Part shown: piece after piece, positions 8,050 to 17,247 of the stretch
How positions within the stretch are numbered: position 1 is the stretch's first letter
Layout: every line of letters begins with the position of its first letter
Origin: Syntrophomonas palmitatica JCM 14374
Lineage (GTDB): Bacteria > Bacillota > Syntrophomonadia > Syntrophomonadales > Syntrophomonadaceae
Length of the DNA: 64,000 bases
Direction: 5' to 3'
NCBI RefSeq assembly: GCF_001311885.1
Contig: NZ_BBCE01000001.1
Location: 1-64,000 of the forward strand
Translations under genes and position numbers: made by a program
Notes under the pieces: generated by a model
The model's database searches: none
What the model saw: only the letters and a program-made list of their open reading frames with translations
Told to the model about the DNA's origin: nothing

Positions 8050-8328
8050 ATGGATGATCTTAACCGGCATATAGAAGATAGTCTTAAAGAACCTGCTTTT
8101 GCTGAAGCTTGGGCCGAAAGCGAACTTGCACATGAAATCACCAGGCAGATTATTGCCTTGAGACTGCAGCGCGGTTTAACACAACAAGAGGTAGCGAGCC
8201 GTGCAGGTACAACTCAGTCCGTCATCGCCCGGATTGAAAATGGTGAACAAAATATTAGTATAAAAACCCTTAATAAAATTGCCCATGCCCTCAAAGCAAA
8301 CGTTAGAATAGATTTATTACCCAGATAA
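8050..8328 (+). CDS. higA: HigA-like antitoxin, XRE-family HTH
   Basis: 92 residues with an XRE/Cro helix-turn-helix at about 32-85: LRLQRGLTQQEVASRAGTTQ followed by ARIENGEQNISIKTLNKIA. The N-terminal 30 residues (FAEAWAESELAHEITRQII) are the usual HigA toxin-contact segment. It is spaced 3 bp from higB, so the two are translationally coupled. It would neutralise HigB and repress the operon through the palindromes upstream. Confidence 0.88.
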   Translation: MDDLNRHIEDSLKEPAFAEAWAESELAHEITRQIIALRLQRGLTQQEVASRAGTTQSVIARIENGEQNISIKTLNKIAHALKANVRIDLLPR

Positions 8329-8339
8329 TAACCGCTTTA

Positions 8340-9105
8340 CTAAAATATGTCTGGGGGCACATATGTAGTATATTCTGAAAAATATGCCTTTCCAGCTTGC
8401 TTCTTTTCGGCATAAAATTCACCAGTCAAAATCGTGCGTAATATATCCGGGTTGGCCAAGATTATACCCACTGGGTTTTGTATCTTTCCTTTAACGGCTT
8501 TATTTTTTAGTGTTCTGGCCACTTTGGAAATTTCTTGGGCAGAAAAATCATCAAATATACCTGGATGTTTTTTCAGCACAGGACGGATATCAATATCATG
8601 TTCTGAGAAAATCTCAACGACGTTGTTGTTTAGGTTTGTATTAGGTTTGTTTATTAGGTTTGTTTCTGCCGGATTGCGGCGACTTGTCGCCGATTTTGCG
8701 GTTACTAGTTCCTGCATTTCCCGGTTACTAGTCGCCGCAAAATCCGGTTTCTGAATATTTCGGGCTTCGTCATCATTATATACGGTTTTTAAGTATTCCG
8801 GATTCTCATCTACATATAAACCGTTTACGGGGAAGTCCCTTATAAACAACCTTAATTAGTCCTTTTGCCTCAAGCTTTTTTAGAAGTCTTGGTTGTTGGT
8901 CAGCACTTAAGCCAGTTTTTTCTGTGATATCTTCGACCAGGGCATAAAACATCTGATTATTATCTAGTTTGTTTGCTTTTTTGTAGAACTTGTACTGGTC
9001 AATAATTTCTGAGTATAGTATTGCTTCTGCAGGACCAATATTTTTGCATAGAGTACGCGATACAGCGATATAATCACTGCCACCTACCAAATCAATTAAT
9101 GCCAT
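8340..9105 (-). CDS. DnaD-like replication protein (frame-shifted in this sequence)
   Basis: Frame 1 starts at ATG 9105 after GGAGG and reads LIDLVGGSDYIAVSRTLCKNIGP, then a winged-HTH (EDITEKTGLSADQQPRLLKKLEAKGLIKV) ending KGLPRKRF. Frame 2 continues with VDENPEYLKTVYNDDEARN and a Ser/Asn-rich linker to a C-terminal helical domain (GIFDDFSAQEISKVARTLKNKA...GIILANPDIL). This is the layout of replisome organisers and DnaD-type primosome proteins of phages and plasmids. The frames meet near 8830-8849. It may load the host helicase onto an element origin. Confidence 0.65.
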
Positions 9106-9135
9106 TTTCTCGTTTCCTCCTTTTTTTGTAAATAA

Positions 9136-9162
9136 AAAAACCCCCAGGCACTGCCCAGGGGT
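9136..9162 (-). terminator. Terminator between the unknown gene and the DnaD-like gene
   Basis: On the minus strand CCCCTGGGCAGTGCCTGGGG is followed by a long T run, just upstream of the ribosome site of the DnaD-like gene. Confidence 0.65.
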
Positions 9163-9252
9163 GAAAAAAGGAAGAAATGAGAAAAAAAGAGTCATATAAA
9201 GCAGTGAACCCGCCATTAGGCGGGTTCTAAGACTCCCTGCTTAGCAGGATTT

Positions 9253-9573
9253 CTACACACATCCAAAAAACAGATATGCATTTTTACGGCGGTCTAAGAA
9301 ATAGTTTTTAGGTTCTGCATCGGGGTCTGCTTGCCGAATCTGAACACAGCCGCTCAGTTCCCGGGGGAGATCCAGCTTGCCTTTTCTTAGGCTTTTAGCC
9401 ATTTTAAAGGCATAGTCTGTCGGCGTTTCCGTGTCTCGCAGATCAGGGACATCAAACATGATATATCCCTCTTTTCTTCGGATTTCCGGACCATTCCAGC
9501 CCATGTGCTGGGCTACCCAGAAAGCTTTCTCAGGGGTTTCTCCCCGCGCAATGGTCATATACACGTCCTTCAT
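9253..9573 (-). CDS. Protein of unknown function
   Basis: 106 residues, no family recognised. It is rich in charged residues (GETPEKAFWVAQHMGWNGPEIRRKEGY; DYAFKMAKSLRKGKLDLPREL), with no signal peptide or membrane segment. The ATG at 9573 has no good ribosome site; a strong AAGGAGG lies 40-50 bp further upstream, so the true start may be upstream behind another small indel. It is encoded upstream of the DnaD-like gene on the same strand. Confidence 0.45.
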   Translation of the reverse strand: MKDVYMTIARGETPEKAFWVAQHMGWNGPEIRRKEGYIMFDVPDLRDTETPTDYAFKMAKSLRKGKLDLPRELSGCVQIRQADPDAEPKNYFLDRRKNAYLFFGCV

Positions 9574-9742
9574 TTTTTGTGTTACGCCAAGCCCCCCAGG
9601 CAGGCCAGGCGTATCCTCCTTTCTTTTTCAGATTCGCCACAGCCCAGCCTGGGAGCTGTTTCCCTGCGTTAGCAGGGATTTTTTATTTAGTTTTCAAGCA
9701 TTAAAAAAGCCCCCCATTTGGGGAGCTTGGTTAATCTCAGGT

Positions 9743-9862
9743 TTATTTTGAGCTGAGAAGTAATGCTAATATAACAATCGAAGCTATACTTTGGATACCA
9801 TAGCAAATCAAAATATCTTTTTTAAAATTTTGTAGACTATCACTGATAAATTCTTCACTCAT
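9743..9862 (-). CDS. Small predicted membrane protein, 39 aa
   Basis: ATG at 9862 and stop at 9743. After a short charged N-terminus (EEFISDSLQNFKKD) comes one hydrophobic helix (ILICYGIQSIASIVILALLL). No clear ribosome site. It could be a small toxin, a holin-like peptide or a chance frame. The isolated hydrophobic helix is the only support. Confidence 0.35.
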   Translation of the reverse strand: MSEEFISDSLQNFKKDILICYGIQSIASIVILALLLSSK

Positions 9863-9919
9863 AATAATATCATATCATACTAGTTGATAAATTCTAACAG
9901 GTGATTATAATCAAATTAA

Positions 9920-9950
9920 GGTCATGGTCAGATGCTACCTGACCATGACC
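9920..9950. repeat. 12-bp perfect inverted repeat
   Basis: GGTCATGGTCAG and CTGACCATGACC flank a 7-nt loop. No T run follows, so it resembles an operator or recombination site more than a terminator. Confidence 0.5.
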
Positions 9951-9983
9951 CTCCGTTTATTGAGTAGGAACTTAGTGTTGGTG

Positions 9984-10017
9984 CCTCCGGCTCTGTTCCG
10001 GAGGTCTTTTCTTTTCT
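9984..10017 (+). terminator. Terminator-like hairpin near the right end
   Basis: CCTCCGG-N7-CCGGAGG followed by TCTTTTCTTTT. No plus-strand gene lies immediately upstream. Confidence 0.55.
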
Positions 10018-10046
10018 GACAGATATCCCACGTTTCTATTCTTTAA

Positions 10047-10145
10047 AATCCCTATTTATCGGTATTTGCGTTTCAAAAGTTTTGTACCCATTTTTGTACC
10101 CCACTTGTACCCGTCCTTATATATAAATACCGATACATAGGGATT
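10047..10145. promoter_or_regulatory. Right-arm integrase sites within a 21-bp inverted repeat
   Basis: TGTACCC occurs three times (10083-10089, 10095-10101, 10106-10112). The trio is enclosed by arms at 10047-10067 and 10125-10145 that match in 20 of 21 positions when inverted. Repeats of the same heptamer lie at 980-998. This is the organisation of a phage attP arm. Confidence 0.6.
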
Positions 10146-10172
10146 CTTATTTTATCGTTCCTGGCCTCACAA

Positions 10173-10250
10173 AAAATTTAATAATAAAAAAAGCCCGATT
10201 TTTCGGGCTTCCTTAATGTTCTAATGGTGGGCGGTACAGGACTTGAACCT
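10173..10250. repeat. Attachment site overlapping tRNA-Val
   Basis: Second copy of the 78-bp repeat. It contains the tRNA-Val 3' end (10225-10250), its flanking terminator hairpin (GCCCGA...TCGGGC) and AT-rich sequence. Confidence 0.9.
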
Positions 10251-10300
10251 GTGACATCCTGCTTGTAAGGCAGGCGCTCTCCCAGCTGAGCTAACCGCCC
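10225..10300 (-). tRNA. tRNA-Val (TAC)
   Basis: 76-nt cloverleaf with encoded CCA. Acceptor GGGCGGT/ACCGCCC, anticodon loop CTTACAA (TAC), T loop GTTCAAGTC. Its 3' end is the integration site of the element, and integration left it intact. Confidence 0.95.
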
Positions 10301-10306
10301 GGGTAA

Positions 10307-10381
10307 TGGTGACCCCTAGGGGACTCGAACCCCTGTTACCGCCGTGAAAGGGCGGTGTCTTAACCGCTTGACCAAGGGGCC
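10307..10381 (-). tRNA. tRNA-Glu (TTC)
   Basis: 75-nt cloverleaf with encoded CCA. Acceptor GGCCCCT, anticodon loop CTTTCAC (TTC), T loop GTTCGAGTC. Confidence 0.95.
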
Positions 10382-10445
10382 AAAATGGAAGTCGGAAGTC
10401 TGGAATCGTTTGCCGATTTCGGGCTTCCGGCCTCGGTTTTCATAG

Positions 10446-10521
10446 TGGTGGGCCCACCAGGACTCGAACCTGGGACCGACCGGTTATGAGCCGGTAGCTC
10501 TACCAACTGAGCTATAGGCCC
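10446..10521 (-). tRNA. tRNA with CAT anticodon (Met elongator or Ile2)
   Basis: 76-nt cloverleaf with encoded CCA. Acceptor GGGCCTA, anticodon loop CTCATAA. CAT may be elongator Met or lysidine-modified Ile; the acceptor lacks initiator features. I cannot separate the two by eye. Confidence 0.9.
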
Positions 10522-10651
10522 GGGATTTTGCGAAACCTCGCAAGTGATAGTATATAAAAAATCTGGCGGCAGGTCAAGTGGCCTGGCCGATTTTTACGGT
10601 TTTCGCAAACGAAAGGCGGCAACTCCTGTGGGTTACCGCCATTATTTACAC

Positions 10652-10726
10652 TGGCTCCCCGAGTAGGATTCGAACCTACAACCCTCCGGTTAACAGCCGG
10701 ATGCTCTACCGTTGAGCTATCGAGGA
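10652..10726 (-). tRNA. tRNA-Asn (GTT)
   Basis: 75-nt cloverleaf, anticodon loop CTGTTAA (GTT), T loop GTTCGAATC, 3' end GCCA. It lies upstream of the Met/Ile, Glu and Val genes on the same strand, so the four are probably one transcript ending at the terminator in the attachment repeat. Confidence 0.95.
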
Positions 10727-10782
10727 AAGCCCCAACGACAAATATTATAAGCCGCCTGGAGTACACTTGTCAATACGAAACC

Positions 10783-11855
10783 CTACTCAATATAATCTTT
10801 AAGTTTCTTGCTGCGCGAAGGATGACGCAATTTACGCAGGGCCTTGGCCTCAATCTGGCGTATGCGTTCACGGGTTACGCCGAACTCCTGGCCTACTTCT
10901 TCCAGGGTGCGCTGCCGGCCATCGTCCAAACCAAACCGCAAACGCAAAACCTTTTCCTCGCGGTCGGTCAGGGTGCTTAAAATTCCGTCCAGGTGTTCAC
11001 GCAAGAGGACAAATGATGCTGATTCCTCCGGCGATTCGGCATCTTCATCGGTTATAAAATCACCCAGGTGGCTGTCATCTTCTTCACCAATAGGGGTTTC
11101 CAGAGAAACCGGTTCCTGGGCTACTTTCATGATTTCAATCACGCGGTCTACCGGGATGTCCATCTCATTGGCAACTTCTTCCGCAGTAGGTTCGCGCCCC
11201 AGAGACTGCAGAAGATTTCTCTGCACCCGGGAAAGCTTATTTATAGTCTCCACCATGTGCACCGGTATTCTGATAGTACGGGCCTGATCAGCTATGGCAC
11301 GGGTTATGGCCTGGCGTATCCACCAGGTGGCATAGGTACTGAATTTAAACCCTTTGCGATAATCAAATTTTTCCACGGCCTTCATAAGGCTAGATTACCT
11401 TCCTGTATGAGATCCAAGAACAGCATACCCCGGCCCACATAACGTTTGGCAATGCTGACCACCAGGCGAAGGTTGGCTTCCACCAATTGTTTCTTAGCCT
11501 CTTCGTCTCCTGCTTCAATGCGATGAGCCAGATCGATCTCCTGTTCTGCCACGAGCAGCGGCACCCGCCCGATCTCCTTCAGATACATGCGAACAGGGTC
11601 GTCTATTTCGATGCCGTCGGGAATAAATAAATCTTCGGTTTCGATACTTTCGGGATCACCTTCTTCTTCAATCTCACTTTCACTATTGACGCTGATACCC
11701 AATGATTGAAGGTGTTCCAAAATATCGTCTAAATTATCGGGCCCCAGGTTAAAACCTTGCAGATCCTCGATAATTTCATCGTAGGAAAGATTTCTCTTCT
11801 TTTTTCCCTTTTCGGCCATAACGCTTACCACATCGGCTAGTTTACGGTCTTTCAT
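10783..11855 (-). CDS. rpoD: Primary sigma factor RpoD/SigA (frame-shifted in this sequence)
   Basis: Two frames join to 357 residues, the usual SigA length. Region 1.2/2 ([36 protein letters not shown]) is in the first frame. The rest of region 2 ([21 protein letters not shown]), region 3 and region 4 ([34 protein letters not shown], across two blocks) are in the second. The shift at 11390 is one missing G in the NLGLMKAV segment, a nearly invariant place, so an error is far more likely than loss of the housekeeping sigma. It overlaps the end of dnaG by 4 bp, the standard Firmicutes dnaG-rpoD operon. Confidence 0.95.
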
Positions 11856-13642
11856 GCCGTCCCCCCTTTCCGGGTGTGATGCAAAAAGCTGTCAATCTGC
11901 AATATAAACTCGAGCAAACTATAGAAATCTCCTTCCTCGCGGAGCTGGTTCAAGCGCTGGTGCATTTTACCCCAGCGAGCCTTTAACCTCAGCCTTTCCA
12001 CACGCTGGATATAGGCCTCAATCTCCACCGAACCAGGTCTGGTATCTTCTTCCATTAAAACCGTTATCCTGGCCCAGCTGCTGCGCAATGCTTCTTCATT
12101 AATTTCTTGCGACAGAGCCTGCCAACGCTGCTCCTGGTCGCCTGGTATTTCATCGTATTTTGCAGCCAGTTCACGATACTGCGGTTTCGAAAAAAATCCG
12201 AGCCCGATGCGGTTCTTAATCTGGTTAAAAATATTATCATCCAGCAGCATAGCTGCCAGTATTTTCTCTTCTATGTTATAATTACTATAATTGCCGTACT
12301 GTATATTATCCCTATTAATCCCAGTTTTATTCTTAACTCCTGCGGTCCTGGTTTTACTCCCGGCCTGTAATTCTCGCTGTACCAGATTTTCTTCCAAACT
12401 TAGTTTCTGAGCCAGTATCCGGGTGTAAAAATCTTTTTCAATCTCACTTTCTAACCGGGTTATATCAGTTTTGACCGCCTGGATGACTCTGATTTTGGCG
12501 TCTAAATTCAGATCTTTTTCGGTGTTTATGAGACGAATTATCTTAAATTCTATGAAACTGCATTTATTATTCTGTATATATCGTTTAAATTCCTCTTTTC
12601 CGTATAATTCTATTAAGTCATCTGGATCCTGCCCCTGAGGCAGTATTAAAACCTGTACCCGCAAATCTTCTTCCAATAAGATTGAACCCGCCCGCAAAGC
12701 TTCCCTCTGACCCGCTTCATCGCCGTCATATATTACAATAACCTTCTCGGCATAACGCCTTATTAACCGAGCTTGTTCCCGGGTCAGGGAAGTGCCCAAG
12801 GTGGCCACGCAATTAGTGATTTCCGCCTGGTGCATCTTGATGCAGTCCATATAACCTTCAACCAGGACCACTTCATTGCTATGGCGAATCGTTTCCCGGG
12901 CCTGGTAGAACCCGTAAAGGTTCATACGTTTGGCGTAGATTTCTGTCTCGGGCGTATTTAAATATTTGGGCTGGCCCGCATCCATAACCCGGCCGCCAAA
13001 ACCGATTATTTCACCATTTATGCCGTTGATAGGAAACATAATACGCTGCCGGAACAGATCATAATAGCTGTTATTTTTATCGCTGCGCTTTATGAGACCT
13101 GCATCTTTAATTAATTCCGGCGAAAAACCTTTTTTAAGCAGGTGCTCCTCCAGGCTGTTCCATGAATCGGTGGCCAAACCCAGGTAAAACTTTTCAATGG
13201 TTTTTGCTTCTAATCCGCGCCGCTGCAAATATTCCCTGGCTTCACCGCCCTTATTACCCTGCAGGCAGGCCGAATAGTATTCGGCGGCGGTCTTATTTAT
13301 CTCAATTATCTGGCGGCGGCGGTCTATCTCCTTTTTCGGCATGGCCTGGCGGATTTCTACCCCGGCTTTGGCTGCCAGAAGCTGTAAGGCGTCTTTGAAT
13401 TCGATGCCGTCCCTTAGCATTACAAAATTAAACATGTCTCCGCCGGCATGACAGCCGAAACAATAGAACATATTGCGTTCAGGAGTTACTGTAAATGAAG
13501 AGGTTTTCTCCTGATGAAAAGGGCATAGTCCCCAATACCGGTTGCCTTTGCGGCTCAGAGCAACCGTTTCGGAGACTACATCGATAATATTCAAACGTTC
13601 ATTTATTTCCCGCACCACCGGGTCATCATAATAGGAACCCAC
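11852..13642 (-). CDS. dnaG: DNA primase
   Basis: 596 residues. The N-terminal zinc-binding domain has C-x2-H ... C-x2-C ([17 protein letters not shown]). The TOPRIM part shows VVLVEGYMD and [10 protein letters not shown], with the acidic metal ligands. The C-terminal 120 residues are the variable DnaB-interacting helical domain. It makes RNA primers at the replication fork. Its stop overlaps the rpoD start in ATGA, so the pair is co-translated. Confidence 0.96.
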   Translation of the reverse strand: MGSYYDDPVVREINERLNIIDVVSETVALSRKGNRYWGLCPFHQEKTSSFTVTPERNMFYCFGCHAGGDMFNFVMLRDGIEFKDALQLLAAKAGVEIRQAMPKKEIDRRRQIIEINKTAAEYYSACLQGNKGGEAREYLQRRGLEAKTIEKFYLGLATDSWNSLEEHLLKKGFSPELIKDAGLIKRSDKNNSYYDLFRQRIMFPINGINGEIIGFGGRVMDAGQPKYLNTPETEIYAKRMNLYGFYQARETIRHSNEVVLVEGYMDCIKMHQAEITNCVATLGTSLTREQARLIRRYAEKVIVIYDGDEAGQREALRAGSILLEEDLRVQVLILPQGQDPDDLIELYGKEEFKRYIQNNKCSFIEFKIIRLINTEKDLNLDAKIRVIQAVKTDITRLESEIEKDFYTRILAQKLSLEENLVQRELQAGSKTRTAGVKNKTGINRDNIQYGNYSNYNIEEKILAAMLLDDNIFNQIKNRIGLGFFSKPQYRELAAKYDEIPGDQEQRWQALSQEINEEALRSSWARITVLMEEDTRPGSVEIEAYIQRVERLRLKARWGKMHQRLNQLREEGDFYSLLEFILQIDSFLHHTRKGGTA

Positions 13643-14117
13643 TGCGCATCACCTGTTATTCTACTTTTACAGCATATTTCCTGCTTTATTTTCATAATTT
13701 TCGTCACAGTCTGTTACTTGTTCCGTTCTACAAGCTAGTTATTATTCCTGTCACGGCTTCGCAGAAATATTGTATACTCCATTAAGCCGCATATTAAAGT
13801 GATGGTCAAATGACATAACTACGTACGCAGCCCCCTGTTATGGCTATGAAAACTCATGGTCTTGTCATTGCTGCATAAATCAAAAAGACTCTAATGCTGT
13901 TCGTTTATTGTGGTGCGCGCGGCGCGCGAAAATTGCGGGGAGCGTCAGCGACGCATCAAACTAAAAGGTTAAAGCGAAGGAAAGATTGCTTCGCTGCGCT
14001 CGCAACGACAGAGCAGCCCGGGAACAGTCCCGCCATTCCCTTCCTTCGTCATTACAATCCCCAGGATAGTCCCCAATTTGCCTCCACTTCTGATACTCAC
14101 GCCTCGTTATTATCTAA
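13643..14117. other. Gene-free stretch with a dispersed repeat
   Basis: No gene is supported. 13970-14060 contains the common dispersed motif family GATTGCTTCGCTGCGCTCGC plus AACGACA, related to the one near 35480-35640. 13918-13930 has the palindrome GCGCGCGGCGCGC. The dnaG promoter may lie at 13650-13760, but I see no clear hexamer pair. Confidence 0.5.
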
Positions 14118-15182
14118 CTAACTGCCGGTGGGCAGATCTTTGCGAGCATCGGGAACCAGGGACTGAGGCACATACAAATCCTGAAACTGTGAAACACAAT
14201 ACGCATCGCTCATACCCGAAATATAATCAGCCACTGCCGTTTGCAGACCCTCTTCCTCAGCAATCTGTGCATAAAGCGGGCTCATCTTCGCAGGATGTTT
14301 GCAGTAATATTCAAATAGATGTTCAATAATAAAGGCCGCCCTGACACGTTCCGCTTTACAAACCGGCCCCCGATATATGTTTTCAAACATAAACTCACGC
14401 AGGCCCTTTAAAGCCGACTCTATTTCCGGACTGGGTTCTACTTTGATTACTCCCTTTTCAATCATATTACGTGTATTGGCTATGGTATCTATCACCAGGG
14501 TAGCGATTCTTTGGCTGTGGGTAGTCCCCAGTACTTCCAGGAACTGACCGGGTATTTCCTCGACCCGCAAGACCCCTGCCCTGATTGAATCGTCAATGTC
14601 GTGCTGTACATAAGCAATCTTATCACTGAGACGTATTACCTGCCCTTCCAGGGTAAAAGCCCGGGCCTCCCCTTCCCCATAACCGCTGTGGTGCAGAACT
14701 CCATCTAGAACTTCCCGGGTGAGGTTCAAGCCGTTGCGATCCTTATGCTGTTCTATTCTGGTTAAAACCCTGATACTATTCTCATTATGACGAAAGCCTC
14801 CCGGCAATAGTTCATTCAGCACCTGTTCGCCGGCGTGAGCAAACGGCGTATGGCCTACATCATGAGCCAGAGCCATAGCTTCAATCAGATCTAAGTTGAG
14901 GTTCAAGCCTGTGCCTATAGTCCTGGCAATCTGGGCAACTTCCAGGGTATGGGTAAGGCGGCTGCGATAATGGTCACCTGGGGGAGCGATGAAAACCTGG
15001 GTTTTATGTTTCAGCCGCCGGAATGATTTGGAATGAACTACTCGGTCCCTGTCCAGCATAAAACAGGTTCTAACTGCGTCTGCCTCCTCCTGCCTCTCTC
15101 TCCCCTTTGAATTCAGAGACAAAGCCGCCTGCGGGCTTAGAAACATGGCTTCCCTCTGTTCGATTTCCTCGCGGATATTCAA
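14118..15182 (-). CDS. dgt: dGTPase-like deoxyribonucleotide triphosphohydrolase (HD family)
   Basis: About 354 residues. The HD signature is complete: RLTHTLEVAQIAR, ALAHDVGHTPFAHAGE, then the distal Asp region KIAYVQHDIDD. This is the short Dgt type that hydrolyses dNTPs to nucleoside and tripolyphosphate. GGGGAGG is spaced 8 bases from TTG at 15182, so I prefer that start over the GTG at 15191, which overlaps the ribosome site. Next to dnaG-rpoD it is a common clostridial neighbour. Confidence 0.9.
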   Translation of the reverse strand: MNIREEIEQREAMFLSPQAALSLNSKGRERQEEADAVRTCFMLDRDRVVHSKSFRRLKHKTQVFIAPPGDHYRSRLTHTLEVAQIARTIGTGLNLNLDLIEAMALAHDVGHTPFAHAGEQVLNELLPGGFRHNENSIRVLTRIEQHKDRNGLNLTREVLDGVLHHSGYGEGEARAFTLEGQVIRLSDKIAYVQHDIDDSIRAGVLRVEEIPGQFLEVLGTTHSQRIATLVIDTIANTRNMIEKGVIKVEPSPEIESALKGLREFMFENIYRGPVCKAERVRAAFIIEHLFEYYCKHPAKMSPLYAQIAEEEGLQTAVADYISGMSDAYCVSQFQDLYVPQSLVPDARKDLPTGS

Positions 15183-15402
15183 CCTCTGCACCTCCCCGCC
15201 AACCGTATCCAGCCGTTTAATTATTCATTCTATAACTGTAATGATAATTCCTTTACACTCTGAAATTAGAATTATTTTTAAAAAATCCGGGTTAAATATA
15301 ACCATTTTTCCCACAAGTAATAAAATTCCTGTTATAATATTAAACTGAAAATATCATTATCATAACTTTCCGTATTAGATAAATAATTCTTTAGGGGATG
15401 TT

Positions 15403-17013
15403 ATGTCTAATCAATCACCACTCTGTTTTAAAATAATTGAAGATGTCAGCGGCTTCTACATCCGCATGCTCACTTCACCGGTCAACCGGGGTCAGCTTGA
15501 AGCAGACTTGGATAGGCTGGGATTTCGCCTGTCTGCAAGGTTATTTTCCCAACTCTTAAATGAAGCCCCTGGAACCCCCATCGCTATAGACCCGGACTAT
15601 GAACTTGATTCTGGTTTTTTAGTATATATAAGAAATAATGCTGAAAAGGTTGTTCCTCTAGAAATTGATATTACCCGTGATCAAATGAAGGCTTTTGTAA
15701 GAATCAATCCGGATTACGTACACAAACTGGATATCAATGACGTTATGCAAGAGCTGGATAAGATGGGGGTAAAATTCGGAATTAACGAAGAGGCTATAAA
15801 AGAAAGTATAAGTAATCCGGGCAGCAAGGTGCTGGTGGCCCAGGGCCGGCCTCCTAATCCGGGCCGCGATGCCATAATTAAATATAACTATAAAGAACCG
15901 GACACAAAACCAGTTATGACCGAGGATGGGCGGGTTGATTACTATCAACTGGGTTTCATCTCCGCAATACGTGCCGGAGAAGCAGTGGGGGAACGTATAC
16001 CTGCCACTCCCGGAGAACCAGGAATGAATATTATGGGTGAGGAAATCCCTGCTAAACCTGGTAAACACGCCGATTTTAAAACCGGAAAAGGTGTACTGGT
16101 AATAGACGACCAGGCGGTGGCTGAGTATGACGGAGCTTTATCCTGGCTGAACAACCGTATATATGTAACCAAAATGCTGGTTATCAAAGGTGATGTTGAT
16201 TTCTCTGTCGGTAATCTTAATTTCATGGGAAAAATCATGATTGGCGGCAATGTTAAGGAAGGTTTTCGCGTAGAAGCAGATGATGATATAGAAATCCGAG
16301 GCATGATAGACAACGCCCAGGTTACCTCCCGGCGTGGATCGGTTTTCATTCATAAAGGGGTTATAGGCAGAGGCAACGCGGTTATTACGGCGGGCAAGAA
16401 TATTGAGGCCCGTTTCGCTCAGAACATTGTTGCCGAAGCCGGGCAGAACATTATAGTAAATGAATATGTCCTGCGCTGTGACTTAAAAGCGGGTGATTCG
16501 GTATTAATACACGGCCGCAAAGGACGTATTCTGGGCAATAACAGCATTTATGCCCGCACGCGTATTAAAGCATCCCGAGTGCAAAACTGCCTGGCGCTGG
16601 ACCTAAAAGTGGAAGGCATAGACCGGCGTGATTTCTATCAACGCGTTCGCGACTTAAACGATGCTATAGCCAAAAAAGAAACCGACCTGCAAAACATTTC
16701 TGACTTAATCCGCAAGTACAGAACCGATCTCGATAACCGTGATAATATTGAAAGACTGCAAAAGAAACTGCCTGAATTTCTTCAACTAAGTGAGGAATAC
16801 GATACCCTGGTAGTAGAGAGAAACTACCTAGTATCTATACTGAAGAACACCCGGGGCGAAGGCATGATCCAGATCGACGGGGGGCTGGAACCGGGTATGA
16901 ACTTCACCATTAAATCGGAACCGCTAAAGCTCAAAGAAAAGCTGCGCAATATCAATATGTACTATGACCCTGATGAACAGCGCGTAATAGTATTAAGCGA
17001 CACATCAAGGTAG
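15403..17013 (+). CDS. FapA (DUF342) family protein
   Basis: 536 residues of the DUF342/FapA family. The N-terminal part has the catalytic-like segment PPNPGRDA and GFISAIRAGEAVGERIPATPGEPGMNIMGE, split here over two hallmarks. The middle has beta-helix repeats rich in G-x-I (VGNLNFMGKIMIGGNVKEGF). The C-terminus is a coiled coil (VRDLNDAIAKKETDLQNISDLI). In some bacteria these are called flagellar assembly protein A, but no flagellar genes are here and the function is not established. It starts at ATG after TAGGGG, and a terminator follows. Confidence 0.85.
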   Translation: MSNQSPLCFKIIEDVSGFYIRMLTSPVNRGQLEADLDRLGFRLSARLFSQLLNEAPGTPIAIDPDYELDSGFLVYIRNNAEKVVPLEIDITRDQMKAFVRINPDYVHKLDINDVMQELDKMGVKFGINEEAIKESISNPGSKVLVAQGRPPNPGRDAIIKYNYKEPDTKPVMTEDGRVDYYQLGFISAIRAGEAVGERIPATPGEPGMNIMGEEIPAKPGKHADFKTGKGVLVIDDQAVAEYDGALSWLNNRIYVTKMLVIKGDVDFSVGNLNFMGKIMIGGNVKEGFRVEADDDIEIRGMIDNAQVTSRRGSVFIHKGVIGRGNAVITAGKNIEARFAQNIVAEAGQNIIVNEYVLRCDLKAGDSVLIHGRKGRILGNNSIYARTRIKASRVQNCLALDLKVEGIDRRDFYQRVRDLNDAIAKKETDLQNISDLIRKYRTDLDNRDNIERLQKKLPEFLQLSEEYDTLVVERNYLVSILKNTRGEGMIQIDGGLEPGMNFTIKSEPLKLKEKLRNINMYYDPDEQRVIVLSDTSR

Positions 17014-17016
17014 AAA

Positions 17017-17239
17017 AGACGCAGATTAGCAAAATCATATCCAGGCGACAGGCAAGACACCTGTTCACGCAGGCAGCTGAGATATTTTTTTCTTCCTATG
17101 ATATATAAAAGAATTAAACCAGTCGTACAACAAAATAAGCGCTAAGAAAATTAACTTTCCTTAGCGCTTTTATCTTTTTGTGATTAGATTGGTGTTCTTT
17201 CTGCGTACATCATAACGAAGTCTGCGTTAATCTGCGTCT
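17017..17239. repeat. Intergenic inverted repeat (GCAGATTA family)
   Basis: AGACGCAGATTA at 17017-17028 and TAATCTGCGTCT at 17228-17239 are perfect 12-bp complements enclosing a terminator. Related intergenic pairs occur near 29590-29780, 38172-38240 and 41231-41312. Confidence 0.65.
17137..17169. terminator. Bidirectional terminator between fapA-like gene and ppdK
   Basis: AAGCGCTAAG-N13-CTTAGCGCTT with T on the right and A on the left. It can serve both the plus-strand FapA gene and the minus-strand ppdK. Confidence 0.8.
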
Positions 17240-17247
17240 AAAATAAT

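Larger units (their letters stand above)
857..10250. mobile_element. Integrated element in the 3' end of tRNA-Val, about 9.3 kb
   Basis: A perfect 78-bp direct repeat (857-934 and 10173-10250) bounds the segment. The right copy contains the 3' end of a complete tRNA-Val gene plus its terminator; the left copy is the same 3' tRNA fragment without the rest of the gene. A tyrosine integrase gene lies 100 bp inside the left end, followed by an excisionase-like gene. Repeats of TGTACCC lie near both ends. Contents are Int, Xis, two secreted proteins, a coiled-coil protein, a second recombinase, a candidate RNA, HigBA, a DnaD-like protein and two unknowns. No structural phage or conjugation genes are visible, so it may be a satellite, a mobilisable remnant or an integrative plasmid. 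Confidence 0.88.

Noticed and set aside
10783-11855. rpoD, dnaK, lepA and others as true pseudogenes
   Set aside because: They are essential, the two parts of each are fully conserved, and one or a few bases repair them. Error is the simpler explanation.
13894-14121. Plus-strand 75-residue frame in the dnaG-dgt gap
   Set aside because: It runs through a dispersed non-coding repeat and has no ribosome site or protein-like features.
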